Assembly (NCBI GenBank): GCA_965247965.1
Contig: OZ252053.1
Span: 4,650,001 to 4,714,000 of the forward strand
From: UBA7328 sp965247965
Lineage (GTDB): Bacteria > Bacteroidota > Bacteroidia > Chitinophagales > Saprospiraceae
DNA length: 64,000 nucleotides
Reading direction: 5' to 3'
Shown here: positions 26,976 to 36,028 of the stretch, piece by piece
How positions within the stretch are numbered: the stretch's first letter is position 1
Layout: every line of letters begins with the position of its first letter
The notes under the pieces: generated by a model
What the model was told of the DNA's origin: nothing
Seen by the model: the letters and a program-made list of their open reading frames with translations, nothing else
The model's database searches: none
Made by a program: the position numbers and the translations under genes

Positions 26976-27965
26976 ATGCTTATAGACAACCACGGTCGCG
27001 AGATAAACTACATGAGGCTCGCAGTAACGGATCGGTGCAATCTTCGCTGCTTCTACTGCATGCCGGAAGATGGTATCACTTATATCCCCAAAAAAGAGTT
27101 GATGACTTTCGCGGAGATGTACCGCATAGTTGATCTTTTTTCTCGCGACGGGATCAGCAAAATCCGCATTACTGGAGGAGAACCTTTTCTTTGGAAGGAT
27201 CTAATGGTTTTTTTAAGGGCCATTTCAAAAATTCCCACTCTTAAAAAAATTGCAATTACAACAAATGGAACTTTGATCCACGATAAATTGGAAGAACTCA
27301 AAAGTTTGGGAATCAACTCTTTAAATCTAAGTTTGGATAGCCTTGATCCCGATCGCTTTTACCATATTACCAGAAGAGATGATTTTAGCAAAGTGGTGGA
27401 CACTATGTATAGAATGCTCGAATTGGGAATGGAAGTGAAAATCAATATGGTGGTAATGAATGGGAAAAATATTGAAGATATTATTCCAATGCTCGAATTG
27501 GCGAAAGACCACCCTGTATCAGTGCGATATATTGAAGAGATGCCCTTTAACGGTACGGAAGGCCAAGGAAATGACACGCTCTGGACGCACCATCAGATTC
27601 TGGATCATATCAAAATAATATATCCGAATATTCTGAAATTGAAAGACCCTCCATTTTCCACTTCGATGGATTATAGTGTTGATGAATTCAAAGGAAATTT
27701 CGGCATAATCGCAGCCTACAGCCGGACATTTTGTGGTACGTGCAATAGAATCCGATTGACGCCTAAAGGCGAGCTCAAAACCTGCCTTTATGACAATGGT
27801 GTATTTAATATTAAAAAATTAATGCGTGAAGGAGCAACGGATACGGAACTTGTTACCGCTTTAAAGTCGGCTTTGGGTAGTCGGGCCCGCGATGGTCATG
27901 AAGCAGAACGAAATAGAAAGGATTTGTTTCCCGTCTCGGAATCTATGGCCACTATTGGCGGGTGA
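26976..27965 (+). CDS. moaA: GTP 3',8-cyclase MoaA
   Basis: This radical-SAM enzyme starts molybdenum cofactor synthesis by rearranging GTP with S-adenosylmethionine. The 329-aa product has the N-terminal cluster C21-x3-C25-x2-C28 (in TDRCNLRCFYC), ITGGEP for SAM binding, and the C-terminal cluster C253, C256 and C270 (FCGTCNRIRL...KTC). The C-terminal Gly-Gly pair (residues 328-329), needed by MoaA, is present. It leads a plus-strand operon with moeA and a MoeB-like gene. A HicBA module lies between moaA and moeA. moaC, moaD, moaE and mog are not in the window. Confidence 0.95.
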   Translation: MLIDNHGREINYMRLAVTDRCNLRCFYCMPEDGITYIPKKELMTFAEMYRIVDLFSRDGISKIRITGGEPFLWKDLMVFLRAISKIPTLKKIAITTNGTLIHDKLEELKSLGINSLNLSLDSLDPDRFYHITRRDDFSKVVDTMYRMLELGMEVKINMVVMNGKNIEDIIPMLELAKDHPVSVRYIEEMPFNGTEGQGNDTLWTHHQILDHIKIIYPNILKLKDPPFSTSMDYSVDEFKGNFGIIAAYSRTFCGTCNRIRLTPKGELKTCLYDNGVFNIKKLMREGATDTELVTALKSALGSRARDGHEAERNRKDLFPVSESMATIGG

Positions 27966-28006
27966 ATTTGAGTTGATTATTACCTATCTTTAGAAAAATA
28001 TTTATA

Positions 28007-28276
28007 ATGGATAAAATAGCATTGACAGCGGTTTTTGTGGCTAATGACGGTGGATATACAGTGTACTTGAAAGAGATGCGCGGAGTTATTTCTGAGGGCG
28101 ATACTATCGAAGAAGCCTATGACATGGTTCATGATGCATTAAAAACCTATTTAATTCCTGATATCATAGAACCTAATCCTTGCCCATATAGCGATTATAT
28201 CATTTCAAAAAGAAAATTTAAGACCATTGAAGAAATCGAGGAAGAGGAACGGCCAGAAATGGCTCTGGAGGCGTGA
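28007..28276 (+). CDS. hicB: HicB-like antitoxin
   Basis: An 89-aa protein with the HicB fold: strands TAVFVANDGGYTVYLKEM, then the helix-forming SEGDTIEEAYDMVHDALKTYL, and a C-terminal acidic tail (TIEEIEEEERPEM). The usual DNA-binding domain is not obvious, so it may bind its toxin mainly through the tail and partial RNase-H-like fold. Its TGA overlaps the GTG start of hicA by four bases (GTGA at 28273-28276), so the genes are translationally coupled. The antitoxin comes first, opposite to the common hicA-hicB order. It is 41 bp after moaA. Confidence 0.82.
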   Translation: MDKIALTAVFVANDGGYTVYLKEMRGVISEGDTIEEAYDMVHDALKTYLIPDIIEPNPCPYSDYIISKRKFKTIEEIEEEERPEMALEA

Positions 28277-28467
28277 AGAAAAGAGACCTTATAAAACATT
28301 TTCATAAGCACGGCTGTCAATTTCTTCCAGATGGCTCCAGACATGAAAAGTGGTGGAACCCTAATAATAGAAAGGTCACCTCATTGCCAAGAGATAACGA
28401 AATAAAGACCCATACCTGTCGCGGCATTTGTAAACAGTTGGGAATCCCGATAATCGAGAAAAAATAA
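28273..28467 (+). CDS. hicA: HicA-like mRNA interferase toxin
   Basis: A 64-aa double-stranded-RNA-binding-like fold protein. KKRDLIKHFHKHGCQFLPDGSRHEKW contains the HicA pattern with the essential histidine in the GSRHEKW turn. HicA cleaves mRNA when free of HicB. The GTG start overlaps the hicB stop codon. It stops 5 bp before the TTG start of moeA, so it should be transcribed together with the cofactor operon. Confidence 0.82.
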   Translation: MKKRDLIKHFHKHGCQFLPDGSRHEKWWNPNNRKVTSLPRDNEIKTHTCRGICKQLGIPIIEKK

Positions 28468-28472
28468 TTCCT

Positions 28473-29666
28473 TTGATCACCTTCGAAGAAGCATATCAAA
28501 TAGTAATATGTCACCAAAGCGATTTTGGTTCGGAGGATGTTGCTCTGGAGGCGAGTTTAGGAAGAATATTAAAAGAAGATTGGTACGCCGATAGAGATTT
28601 GCCACCTTATGACCGCGTCACAATGGACGGTATTGCTATTCATTTCGAATCCGCTCAGAAAATCGGGAATCAATTTCCTATAGCTGGAATAGCGCCTGCG
28701 GGCGATCCTCAAAAAGAGCTTTCCGATCAGAAAACCTGTTTGGAGGTCATGACAGGCGCAATCCTACCAAAAGGAGCTGATACAGTTGTTCGTTATGAAG
28801 ATGTTGAAATTGTGAATGGCCAGGCATCTGTAAATGCTGAATTCAAGGCGGCCCAAAACATCCACAAAAAAGGAGAAGATCGAAAAAAGGGTGACTTGTT
28901 GGTATCTCAGGGAACGAGAATATCCGTAGCCGAAATAGGAGTAGGAGCTTCAATCGGAAAAGCAAAAATCAAGGTGGCCTACTTTCCCAAAACGATAATT
29001 ATATCAACTGGTGATGAACTGGTCGAAATCGATCGAGTTCCCGCCGAACATCAAATCAGGCGAAGCAATGTTTACCAGATTTCTTCGATGTTGGAAGAAT
29101 ATGGGATTGAAACGGATCAAACGCACTTCAAGGACGATAAGCATGAAATAATTGCAAAGCTGCAAGAACTCCTTATTGATTATAAACTATTAATTATTAG
29201 TGGAGGTGTATCGAAAGGAAAGTTCGATTTCATACCAAAGGCACTCGAAGAATTAGGTGTAAAAAAACATTTTCATAAAGTGAAACAGCGGCCAGGAAAA
29301 CCATTCTGGTTCGGTACGCATGGTAATGATTGCACAATATTCGCACTTCCTGGCAACCCCATTTCTTCGTTTATGTGCGCACAAGTTTATTTGAAGGAAT
29401 GGTTGAATCAAAGTTTGGGAATAAAAGTGGAGAAAAGACCTTTTGCCCAGTTGAGTGAGGAAGTTGTTTTCAAACCAGATCTGACCTACTTCATGGAAGT
29501 AAAAGTGGAATATTCGGAAGTGGCTTCTTTAATTGGCATCCCCCAAAGGGGACATGGTTCCGGTGATTTGGCGAATTTAGCAGAGGCAGATGCGTTCATT
29601 CGGTTGTCGCAAGAGAAAGATATTTTTAGGAAAGGTGAGAGTTATCCTTTGTATTTTTATAGATGA
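28473..29666 (+). CDS. moeA: Molybdopterin molybdenumtransferase MoeA
   Basis: The enzyme inserts molybdate into adenylylated molybdopterin. The 397-aa product shows the DLPPYDRVTMDGIAI motif near residue 45, TGDELVEIDRVP near residue 180, the SGGVSKGKFDF loop near residue 245, and LPGNPISSF near 295. The start is TTG at 28473; there is no in-frame ATG nearby with a better context. It lies 5 bp behind hicA and 36 bp ahead of the MoeB-like gene, so one transcript is likely. Confidence 0.92.
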   Translation: MITFEEAYQIVICHQSDFGSEDVALEASLGRILKEDWYADRDLPPYDRVTMDGIAIHFESAQKIGNQFPIAGIAPAGDPQKELSDQKTCLEVMTGAILPKGADTVVRYEDVEIVNGQASVNAEFKAAQNIHKKGEDRKKGDLLVSQGTRISVAEIGVGASIGKAKIKVAYFPKTIIISTGDELVEIDRVPAEHQIRRSNVYQISSMLEEYGIETDQTHFKDDKHEIIAKLQELLIDYKLLIISGGVSKGKFDFIPKALEELGVKKHFHKVKQRPGKPFWFGTHGNDCTIFALPGNPISSFMCAQVYLKEWLNQSLGIKVEKRPFAQLSEEVVFKPDLTYFMEVKVEYSEVASLIGIPQRGHGSGDLANLAEADAFIRLSQEKDIFRKGESYPLYFYR

Positions 29667-29702
29667 GGTAATAGTTCATTATTTTTTAAAGCCCTTCGAG
29701 GA

Positions 29703-30791
29703 ATGCGCTACATCAGACAGATTATTTTACCGGAATTCGGTGCAGAAGGCCAGCAAAAGCTGAAAAATTCTTCAGTAATGATCATCGGCGCCGGAGGTTT
29801 AGGCGTGCCCGTTTTGCAATATCTGACTGCTGCAGGGGTAGGACGAATTGGCATCATCGATCAAGATAACGTCGAGCTTTCAAATCTTCATAGGCAGGTG
29901 ATTTATACAGAAAGAGAAGTAGATCTGCCAAAAGCACAATTGGCTAAAGAGAAAATGATTGCCTTAAACTCAGAAATTCAAATCGATGCGTTCGAGCGAA
30001 AACTAACTTCCGAAAACGCCCTTGATCTTCTGAAAAACTACAACCTTATCGTTGATTGCACAGACAATTTTCCAACCAGATATTTAGTAAACGATGCTTG
30101 TGTTTTGCTTGATAAACCGCTCATTTACGGAGCTATATTTCGATTCGAAGGGCAAGTAAGTGTTTTCAACTATAATAATGGGCCGAACTATCGCGATCTC
30201 TATCCAGATCCGCCTAAACCGGGTGAAGTTCCGAATTGTGAGGAAGGTGGAGTACTGGGTGTACTGCCGGGAGTCATAGGTTCACTGCAGGCCATTGAGG
30301 CGGTTAAAATTATTGCCAGCATCGGTGAAGCGCTTTCTGGGAAGTTGCTGCTTTTTGATGCAAAAAGTTCAACAACACAGATTTTGAAATACAAAGCAAG
30401 AGCGGACAACCCCATCTCCGGAAAGCAACCTACCATTACACAACTCATTGATTATGAGGAGTTTTGTGGGGTAAAAATAAATATTGTGAATTCAGAACAA
30501 ATCACAGTTCGAAAGCTCAAAGATTGGCTGGAGAACGGTAAAGATTTCCAACTTATCGATATTAGAGAGGCTGATGAATATGCCATTCACAATATTAATG
30601 GGGAAAACATCCCATTGTCCAAAATCAAAACGGAAACTCATCGTATCGAAGATGATATCCCGGTCGTGCTTATGTGCCAAACCGGAAAACGAAGCTTAAG
30701 CGTCTTGCAATTTCTGAAGAAGGAGCATGACTTTGACAATCTTTTGAATTTGGAAGGGGGATTGAAGGCATATCTCGGTGGCGAGTTTTAA
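29703..30791 (+). CDS. moeB: MoeB/ThiF-type adenylyltransferase with C-terminal rhodanese domain
   Basis: A 362-aa fusion. The N-terminal E1-like domain (residues 1-240) has the nucleotide loop IIGAGGLGVPVLQYL, DNVELSNLHRQV and DCTDNFPTRYLVND. It adenylates the C-terminal glycine of MoaD or ThiS. The C-terminal rhodanese domain (about 265-362) carries the active cysteine C325 in LMCQTGKRS, so it can supply sulfur to the activated carrier protein. One point differs: the paired zinc-binding cysteines of MoeB are mostly missing (only C179 in NCEEGGVLG remains, and the later pair is replaced by DNPISGKQ). The gene is last in the cofactor operon. ThiF activity is also possible. Confidence 0.85.
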   Translation: MRYIRQIILPEFGAEGQQKLKNSSVMIIGAGGLGVPVLQYLTAAGVGRIGIIDQDNVELSNLHRQVIYTEREVDLPKAQLAKEKMIALNSEIQIDAFERKLTSENALDLLKNYNLIVDCTDNFPTRYLVNDACVLLDKPLIYGAIFRFEGQVSVFNYNNGPNYRDLYPDPPKPGEVPNCEEGGVLGVLPGVIGSLQAIEAVKIIASIGEALSGKLLLFDAKSSTTQILKYKARADNPISGKQPTITQLIDYEEFCGVKINIVNSEQITVRKLKDWLENGKDFQLIDIREADEYAIHNINGENIPLSKIKTETHRIEDDIPVVLMCQTGKRSLSVLQFLKKEHDFDNLLNLEGGLKAYLGGEF

Positions 30792-30901
30792 TGGTTTAAT
30801 TTCACTATCGATTTTAGGCTCACCTGTCCCTACTTTGTACCTCTTCAGGCTTGCGCTGAAGGGAAATCCTTCAGTGGCTCAATGATCCAAGCAAGTTAGC
30901 A

Positions 30902-30933
30902 TTTGCTTTTGTATCTACAAAATGATACATTTG
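30902..30933 (+). promoter_or_regulatory. mazEF promoter with overlapping palindrome
   Basis: TTTG at 30902-30905, a 20-bp spacer and TACATTTG at 30926-30933 exactly match the Bacteroidota -33/-7 promoter (TTTG-n19-21-TAnnTTTG). Within the spacer and -7 box, TGTATC (30910-30915) and GATACA (30924-30929) form an inverted repeat. This is the expected position for autorepression by MazE. Confidence 0.7.
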
Positions 30934-30949
30934 GTTTAAATTAAAAATT

Positions 30950-31192
30950 ATGAATGCTACAATTAAGAAATGGGGAAATAGTTTGGCTCTGAGAATCCCT
31001 AGTAACCTTGCAAAAGATTTCGAAATAGAGGATGGAAGTCAGGTAGAATTAATATTAAACGGGGATGAATTGAAAATAACGCGTTCGAGAAAATTCACGC
31101 TTGACGATTTAATGAAAGGCATGACTCCTGAAGATCGTCCTGAAGAATTAGATACCGGTTTATTGGGTAAAGAATTAGAAATTCTGGAATGA
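30950..31192 (+). CDS. mazE: MazE-like antitoxin
   Basis: An 80-aa protein with an AbrB/SpoVT-type DNA-binding half: ATIKKWGNSLALRIPSNLAKD and VELILNGDELKITR form the swapped-hairpin barrel. The acidic flexible tail (TPEDRPEELDTGLLGKELEILE) is where MazF normally binds. The ATG of mazF overlaps its stop by four bases (ATGA at 31189-31192). It should repress its own promoter at 30902-30933. Confidence 0.88.
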   Translation: MNATIKKWGNSLALRIPSNLAKDFEIEDGSQVELILNGDELKITRSRKFTLDDLMKGMTPEDRPEELDTGLLGKELEILE

Positions 31193-31533
31193 AATACGTT
31201 CCTGGTCAGGGGGATATAATTTGGATGAATCTATCTCCTACTCTTGGAGTAGAACAATCCGGTCATCGCCCATGCTACGTGCTTAGCCGAAAGAGATACA
31301 ATACGATAGGGCTCGTGCTCATCTGCCCTATTACTTCCAAAAGAAAAGGATATGGTGTAGAGCTTATGCTTCCATCTCACTTTCAAACGCGGGGATTCAT
31401 TTTAACAAATCACGTGAAATCTTTGGATTGGAAAATCAGAAAAGCAAGGTTTTCTGAAAAAACAAGTCAAGATTTTCAAGATTTGGTTTATGAGATGGTG
31501 AACCCTCTAATTAAACCAGAACATAAGAATTAA
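31189..31533 (+). CDS. mazF: MazF/PemK-like mRNA interferase toxin
   Basis: A 114-aa protein with the MazF pattern: PGQGDIIWMNLSPTLGVEQSGHRP, in which the Q-x-G-x-RP stretch is the family mark, the strand VLICPITSKRKGYG with the conserved T-S pair, and the C-terminal FILTNHVKSLDW with the usual Q/N-x-H or K residues. It cleaves single-stranded RNA when free. It is coupled to mazE by a 4-nt overlap. recQ follows 83 bp downstream. Confidence 0.9.
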   Translation: MKYVPGQGDIIWMNLSPTLGVEQSGHRPCYVLSRKRYNTIGLVLICPITSKRKGYGVELMLPSHFQTRGFILTNHVKSLDWKIRKARFSEKTSQDFQDLVYEMVNPLIKPEHKN

Positions 31534-31616
31534 TACTATGAATGTGACAACAATCGAAAAAATTGGAATAATTCAATAATTAGTAACTTTAAGAAATCAG
31601 GTAGAACTAAAGCACG

Positions 31617-33431
31617 ATGACCCAAATAAACGACCAACTATATACTACCCTAAAAGAAAAATTCGGTTACGATACTTTTCGTCCTTTACAGGAAGAAGCA
31701 ATTGCTTCTGTATTGGAAAATAAAGATGTTTTGCTGGTACTGCCAACAGGTGGCGGGAAATCCATTTGTTATCAGTTGCCTGCTTTGATCAAAAAAGGTT
31801 TGACGGTGGTAGTATCTCCTTTGATCGCTCTTATGGACGATCAGGTTTTGGCGCTAAGGCAAAACGGCATTAATGCTCATGCTCTGCATAGCAATCTCGA
31901 TCCTAGTGATCGAACCAATGTTTATGGCCACATATTTTCGGGAAAAACTTCTCTTATCTACATGGCCCCGGAACGATTACTATCGGAGCCAATTTTGAAT
32001 TATTTGGAAAATCAAGATCTCAGCCTTTTCGCGATTGACGAAGCCCATTGTGTATCGATATGGGGGAATGATTTCAGACCGGAATATGAAAAACTGAGTG
32101 TTCTCAAAGAAAAATTTCCCAAAGTTCCGACTATTGCACTCACCGCCACAGCCGATACAGCTACGCAAGAGGACATTATCCAAAAACTAAAACTCAACAA
32201 ACCAAATAAATTCCTTGGAAGTTTTGAGCGAAAAAATATCACGATATCAAGTAGGCCGGGAACCGATCGAATAAAACAAATGAAGAGATTCATCGATGAA
32301 GAAGAGGCTGGTATTATCTACTGTCTAAGCAGAAAATCAACGGAAAATGTAGCCGAAACGCTCCAAAGCCTTGGATACAAAGCTGCTCATTATCATGCAG
32401 GCATGAATGGCGATGAGCGAAAATTTGTGCACAACAAATTTCTATACGATGAAATCAAGATCGTCTGCGCCACTATTGCTTTCGGAATGGGAATCGATAA
32501 GTCCAATATCCGATGGATAATTCACTACAATATGCCCAAAAACCTGGAAGGTTACTACCAGGAAATCGGTCGATCCGGAAGAGACGGCGAAGAAGCGAGA
32601 GCACTTCTATTTTTCAGCTATGCTGATGTAGTCAAACTCAGAAGTTTTGTAGAGGACAGCGATGCCGATGACCAATACAAAATCATACAAAGACAAAAGC
32701 TCAACCGCATGTGGGATTTTGCCAATTCATCCAATTGCCGTACAAACATGATCCTGAATTATTTTGGAGAATTCCGAGATCAATCATGTGGCCATTGCGA
32801 CAATTGCCTCAATCCTCCGGAAATGATCCAAGGGAAGATCATTGCCCAAAAGGCATTATCAGCTGTCGCTCGGACAAAGGAGCGGCTTACTATGCGCAAT
32901 CTCATTGACGTGTTGAGAGGTTCGGAAAGAGCCGATTTGGAGAGGTGGGGCTGGAATAAGATCAAGACTTTTGGTGCGGGAAAAGATCTATCTCAGGAAG
33001 ATTGGCGAGCTTACATTACTCAATTGGTCAATATGGGCTATATCTCGGTGGATTATGTGGACTATTCAAAATTGAAATTGACGCCGCTATCGCGTCAGAT
33101 TCTTTTTGAAAGCAAAGAAATTTCATTGGCTAAGTTCATTTGGCAGGATAAGACGAAACCAAAAAAACCAGAACATGTACAGGCGGTCACAGACTACGAT
33201 GTCCATTTGTTCAGGGAATTAAAAACTCTTCGCAAGAAATTGGCAGATGAACGAGAAGTGCCTGCTTTCGTTATTTTCAGTGATGCGAGCCTTCGTGAAA
33301 TAGCGCATTATAAGCCGACTGCTAGAATGGAGTTTTCAAATATTAAGGGCGTTGGGGAGTACAAATTAGAGAATTTTGGGGAGGAGTTTTTAGAGGTGAT
33401 TAAGGAATATAGCGTGGGTACTGAGGCTTGA
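31617..33431 (+). CDS. recQ: ATP-dependent DNA helicase RecQ
   Basis: A 3'-to-5' DNA helicase used in recombination repair. The 604-aa product has Walker A VLPTGGGKS, the DEAH box in FAIDEAHCVSIWGNDFRP, and motif VI YQEIGRSGRDGE. The RQC zinc region follows (CRTNMILNYFGE, then SCGHCDNCL), then the winged-helix part, and an HRDC-like C-terminal region (FSDASLREIAHYKPTARMEF and IKGVGEYKLENFGEEF). All main motifs are intact. The motif usually reading WGHDFRP has N in place of H; this is seen occasionally and need not abolish activity. Confidence 0.93.
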   Translation: MTQINDQLYTTLKEKFGYDTFRPLQEEAIASVLENKDVLLVLPTGGGKSICYQLPALIKKGLTVVVSPLIALMDDQVLALRQNGINAHALHSNLDPSDRTNVYGHIFSGKTSLIYMAPERLLSEPILNYLENQDLSLFAIDEAHCVSIWGNDFRPEYEKLSVLKEKFPKVPTIALTATADTATQEDIIQKLKLNKPNKFLGSFERKNITISSRPGTDRIKQMKRFIDEEEAGIIYCLSRKSTENVAETLQSLGYKAAHYHAGMNGDERKFVHNKFLYDEIKIVCATIAFGMGIDKSNIRWIIHYNMPKNLEGYYQEIGRSGRDGEEARALLFFSYADVVKLRSFVEDSDADDQYKIIQRQKLNRMWDFANSSNCRTNMILNYFGEFRDQSCGHCDNCLNPPEMIQGKIIAQKALSAVARTKERLTMRNLIDVLRGSERADLERWGWNKIKTFGAGKDLSQEDWRAYITQLVNMGYISVDYVDYSKLKLTPLSRQILFESKEISLAKFIWQDKTKPKKPEHVQAVTDYDVHLFRELKTLRKKLADEREVPAFVIFSDASLREIAHYKPTARMEFSNIKGVGEYKLENFGEEFLEVIKEYSVGTEA

Positions 33432-33553
33432 AATGGCTATGCATCTATTTGCTTACATCGCCGGTAAGCAGTATCAATGAACTATATCAAAAAAGCCATT
33501 CTCCTTGCCTTGGATTTTGAGGATGAAGGCTAAAGTATGTCGAGAATGTTCGG

Positions 33554-34582
33554 TCATCCAAACAAAGTCCCAGCATCCCTCGGTGGCACAATCTTCAAAT
33601 GCTTATATGCCTTTTCCGTCGCCATCCGCCCCCGTTGCGTCCTCTGAATAAATCCTTCCATGATCAAAAAAGGCTCGTGTACTTCCTCTATAGTCCCTGC
33701 TTCCTCACTTACAGCTGTAGCAATTGTACCAACGCCTACAGGTCCACCTTTGAATTTTTCGATAATAGCAGAAAGAATGCGGTTATCCATTTCGTCCAAA
33801 CCCAATTCGTCTACATCCAATGCATTTAATCCATACTTCGCAATCCCAATATTAATGGTACCGTCACCTTTGATTTGTGCAAAATCGCGAATCCTTCGCA
33901 GCAGAGCGTTCGCAATCCTAGGCGTGCCCCTGCTCCGACGGGCAATTTCAAAAGAACCTTGATCATCTATTGGAATGTCTAGGATTTTAGCACTCCGCTG
34001 CACTATTCCCGTAAGGGTATCTACGTCGTAATAATCCAAGTGGCACGTAATCGCGAATCTTGCTCTTAGCGGCGGAGTAAGCAGTCCCATTCTTGTCGTC
34101 GCTCCCACAAGCGTGAAAGGGTTGACGGAGATCTGAATGCTTCGGGCATTTGGGCCACTATCGATCATTATATCAATTCGATAATCCTCCATTGCGGAAT
34201 AGAGGTATTCTTCGACCACATTGTTGAGACGGTGTATCTCATCTATGAAGAGCACATCTCCTTCGGAAAGATTGGTAAGCAGTCCTGCAAGATCGCCCGG
34301 TTTTTCGAGGATGGGGCCGGATGTTAGTTTTAGTTCTGCACCAAGTTCATTGGCTATGATATGCGATAAAGTTGTTTTGCCGAGACCTGGTGGGCCGTGC
34401 AATAGTGCATGGTCGAGAGCATCTCCTCTGAGATTTGCGGCTTTGATAAAGATCTCGAGGTTATCTACCAGTTTAGGCTGACCGCGAAAATCGGATAGTT
34501 TTTGAGGTCGCAGAGTCTTTTCTACCAGCTTTTCTTCTTCCGAAAGTTGATCAAAAGCGGCATCAAGATGTGGATTGGTCAT
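33554..34582 (-). CDS. ruvB: Holliday junction branch-migration helicase RuvB
   Basis: The hexameric AAA+ motor that, with RuvA, drives Holliday junctions to the RuvC resolvase. The 342-aa product shows LSDFRGQPKLVDNL, Walker A GPPGLGKTT, Walker B in FIDEIHRLN, the sensor GATTRMGLL, and the C-terminal winged domain ending in FIQRTQRGRMAT. The length is normal. No ruvA or ruvC is adjacent. It converges with recQ over a 122-bp space in which I see no gene. Confidence 0.95.
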   Translation of the reverse strand: MTNPHLDAAFDQLSEEEKLVEKTLRPQKLSDFRGQPKLVDNLEIFIKAANLRGDALDHALLHGPPGLGKTTLSHIIANELGAELKLTSGPILEKPGDLAGLLTNLSEGDVLFIDEIHRLNNVVEEYLYSAMEDYRIDIMIDSGPNARSIQISVNPFTLVGATTRMGLLTPPLRARFAITCHLDYYDVDTLTGIVQRSAKILDIPIDDQGSFEIARRSRGTPRIANALLRRIRDFAQIKGDGTINIGIAKYGLNALDVDELGLDEMDNRILSAIIEKFKGGPVGVGTIATAVSEEAGTIEEVHEPFLIMEGFIQRTQRGRMATEKAYKHLKIVPPRDAGTLFG

Positions 34583-34653
34583 TCACGTATATATTACTCA
34601 ATAGTTTAATACAATAGCAAATTAACTAATAATCCGGATTTCCTGCATTTATA

Positions 34654-34661
34654 TACCTTTG
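34654..34661 (+). promoter_or_regulatory. Candidate promoter (TAnnTTTG) of icd
   Basis: TACCTTTG, immediately followed by gcagcccg, matches the Bacteroidota -7 element and lies 67 bp before the icd start at 34729. No exact -33 TTTG is found at 19-21 bp. Confidence 0.5.
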
Positions 34662-34728
34662 CAGCCCGTTGGAACACTGGTTCAACAAAATCACTATATA
34701 CAATTTTTCTGTTTCAATTAAACACTAG

Positions 34729-35952
34729 ATGAGCGGTACTAAGATAACCCTGAATAGAAGAGGCAATTTAAAGGTGCCTCACGATCCGATTATTCCATTT
34801 ATAGAAGGTGATGGCATAGGCCCGGATATTTGGGCAGCAGCCGTTAGAGTATTTGATGCAGCCGTAGAAAAAGCTTATAGCGGACAAAGAAAAATCCATT
34901 GGAAAGAAGCCTTTGCAGGTGAAAAAGGGCATGCAAAAACAGGGGAATGGCTTCCAAAAGCAACGATCGACACAATAGCCGAACATCTAGTAGCGATAAA
35001 AGGCCCTCTTACTACCCCAGTAGGCGGGGGATTCCGTTCGCTCAACGTAGCTATTCGCCAAATTCTTGATTTATACGCTTGTGTCCGACCTGTGAAGTGG
35101 TACCGCGGTGTGCCTTCTCCGGTGAAAAAACCTGGTTTGGTAGATATGGTGATCTTCAGAGAAAATACAGAGGACATTTATGCAGGGATTGAATATCTGC
35201 ACGGCACCGCGGAGAACGACAAACTAAAGTCCTTTCTTATAGACGAAATGGGAGTAAAACAGATTCGATTCCCCGAAACCACTTCCATTGGCGTTAAGCC
35301 TGTTTCGGTGGAAGGAACGACTCGCCTGGTCAAATCAGCTATCGATTATGCCTTAGCAAAAAAGCGCAAGTCCGTCACACTTGTACACAAGGGAAACATA
35401 ATGAAATTTACCGAAGGTAAATTCAAAGAATGGGGATATGATGTGGCCAAAAAACAATTCGATTCCGAGGATTTGGATGGAGGGCCTTGGCAAATTATTA
35501 AGAAAGGAAATCAGGAATTGATTGTCAAAGATGTTATCGCCGATGCCTTCTTACAGCAAATACTATTGCGCCCAGCCCAATACGATACTATTGCCACGCT
35601 TAATTTGAATGGGGACTATATTTCTGATGCTCTCGCAGCCATTGTAGGCGGCATAGGCATTGCTCCAGGCGCCAATATAAATTATAATACAGGTATTGCT
35701 GTATTCGAAGCTACACACGGCACGGCACCTAAATATGCCGGTCAGGACAAAGTCAATCCAAGTTCGGTCATACTATCCGGCGGAATGATGTTTGACTATA
35801 TGGGCTGGCGGAAGGTCGGTACGATTTTAGAAAAAGGCCTGAAAGGAGCGATCAAAAAGAAAAGAGTAACCTATGATTTCGAACGATTGATGAAAGGAGC
35901 TACTAAGCTGAAATGTTCCGAATTTGGTGATGAGATTATTGCGAATATGTGA
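34729..35952 (+). CDS. icd: NADP-dependent isocitrate dehydrogenase
   Basis: The TCA-cycle enzyme that converts isocitrate to 2-oxoglutarate in the cytoplasm. The 407-aa product is of the E. coli homodimeric type. FRSLNVAIRQILDLYACVRP holds the substrate and phosphorylation-site serine, and DMVIFRENTEDIYAGIE and HKGNIMKFTEG are typical. The segment THGTAPKYAGQDKVNPSSV includes the Lys-Tyr pair that marks NADP rather than NAD use. The gene stands alone between ruvB and an alpha/beta hydrolase. The 76 bp after it contain GGAAG-rich repeat-like sequence (35953-36003). Confidence 0.95.
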   Translation: MSGTKITLNRRGNLKVPHDPIIPFIEGDGIGPDIWAAAVRVFDAAVEKAYSGQRKIHWKEAFAGEKGHAKTGEWLPKATIDTIAEHLVAIKGPLTTPVGGGFRSLNVAIRQILDLYACVRPVKWYRGVPSPVKKPGLVDMVIFRENTEDIYAGIEYLHGTAENDKLKSFLIDEMGVKQIRFPETTSIGVKPVSVEGTTRLVKSAIDYALAKKRKSVTLVHKGNIMKFTEGKFKEWGYDVAKKQFDSEDLDGGPWQIIKKGNQELIVKDVIADAFLQQILLRPAQYDTIATLNLNGDYISDALAAIVGGIGIAPGANINYNTGIAVFEATHGTAPKYAGQDKVNPSSVILSGGMMFDYMGWRKVGTILEKGLKGAIKKKRVTYDFERLMKGATKLKCSEFGDEIIANM

Positions 35953-36028
35953 ATGGAAGCTGGAAGACGGGAGACAGAGGTTGGAAGGCCGGAAACAATA
36001 GACCGAAAATATTTATGAGGTTATTTCT

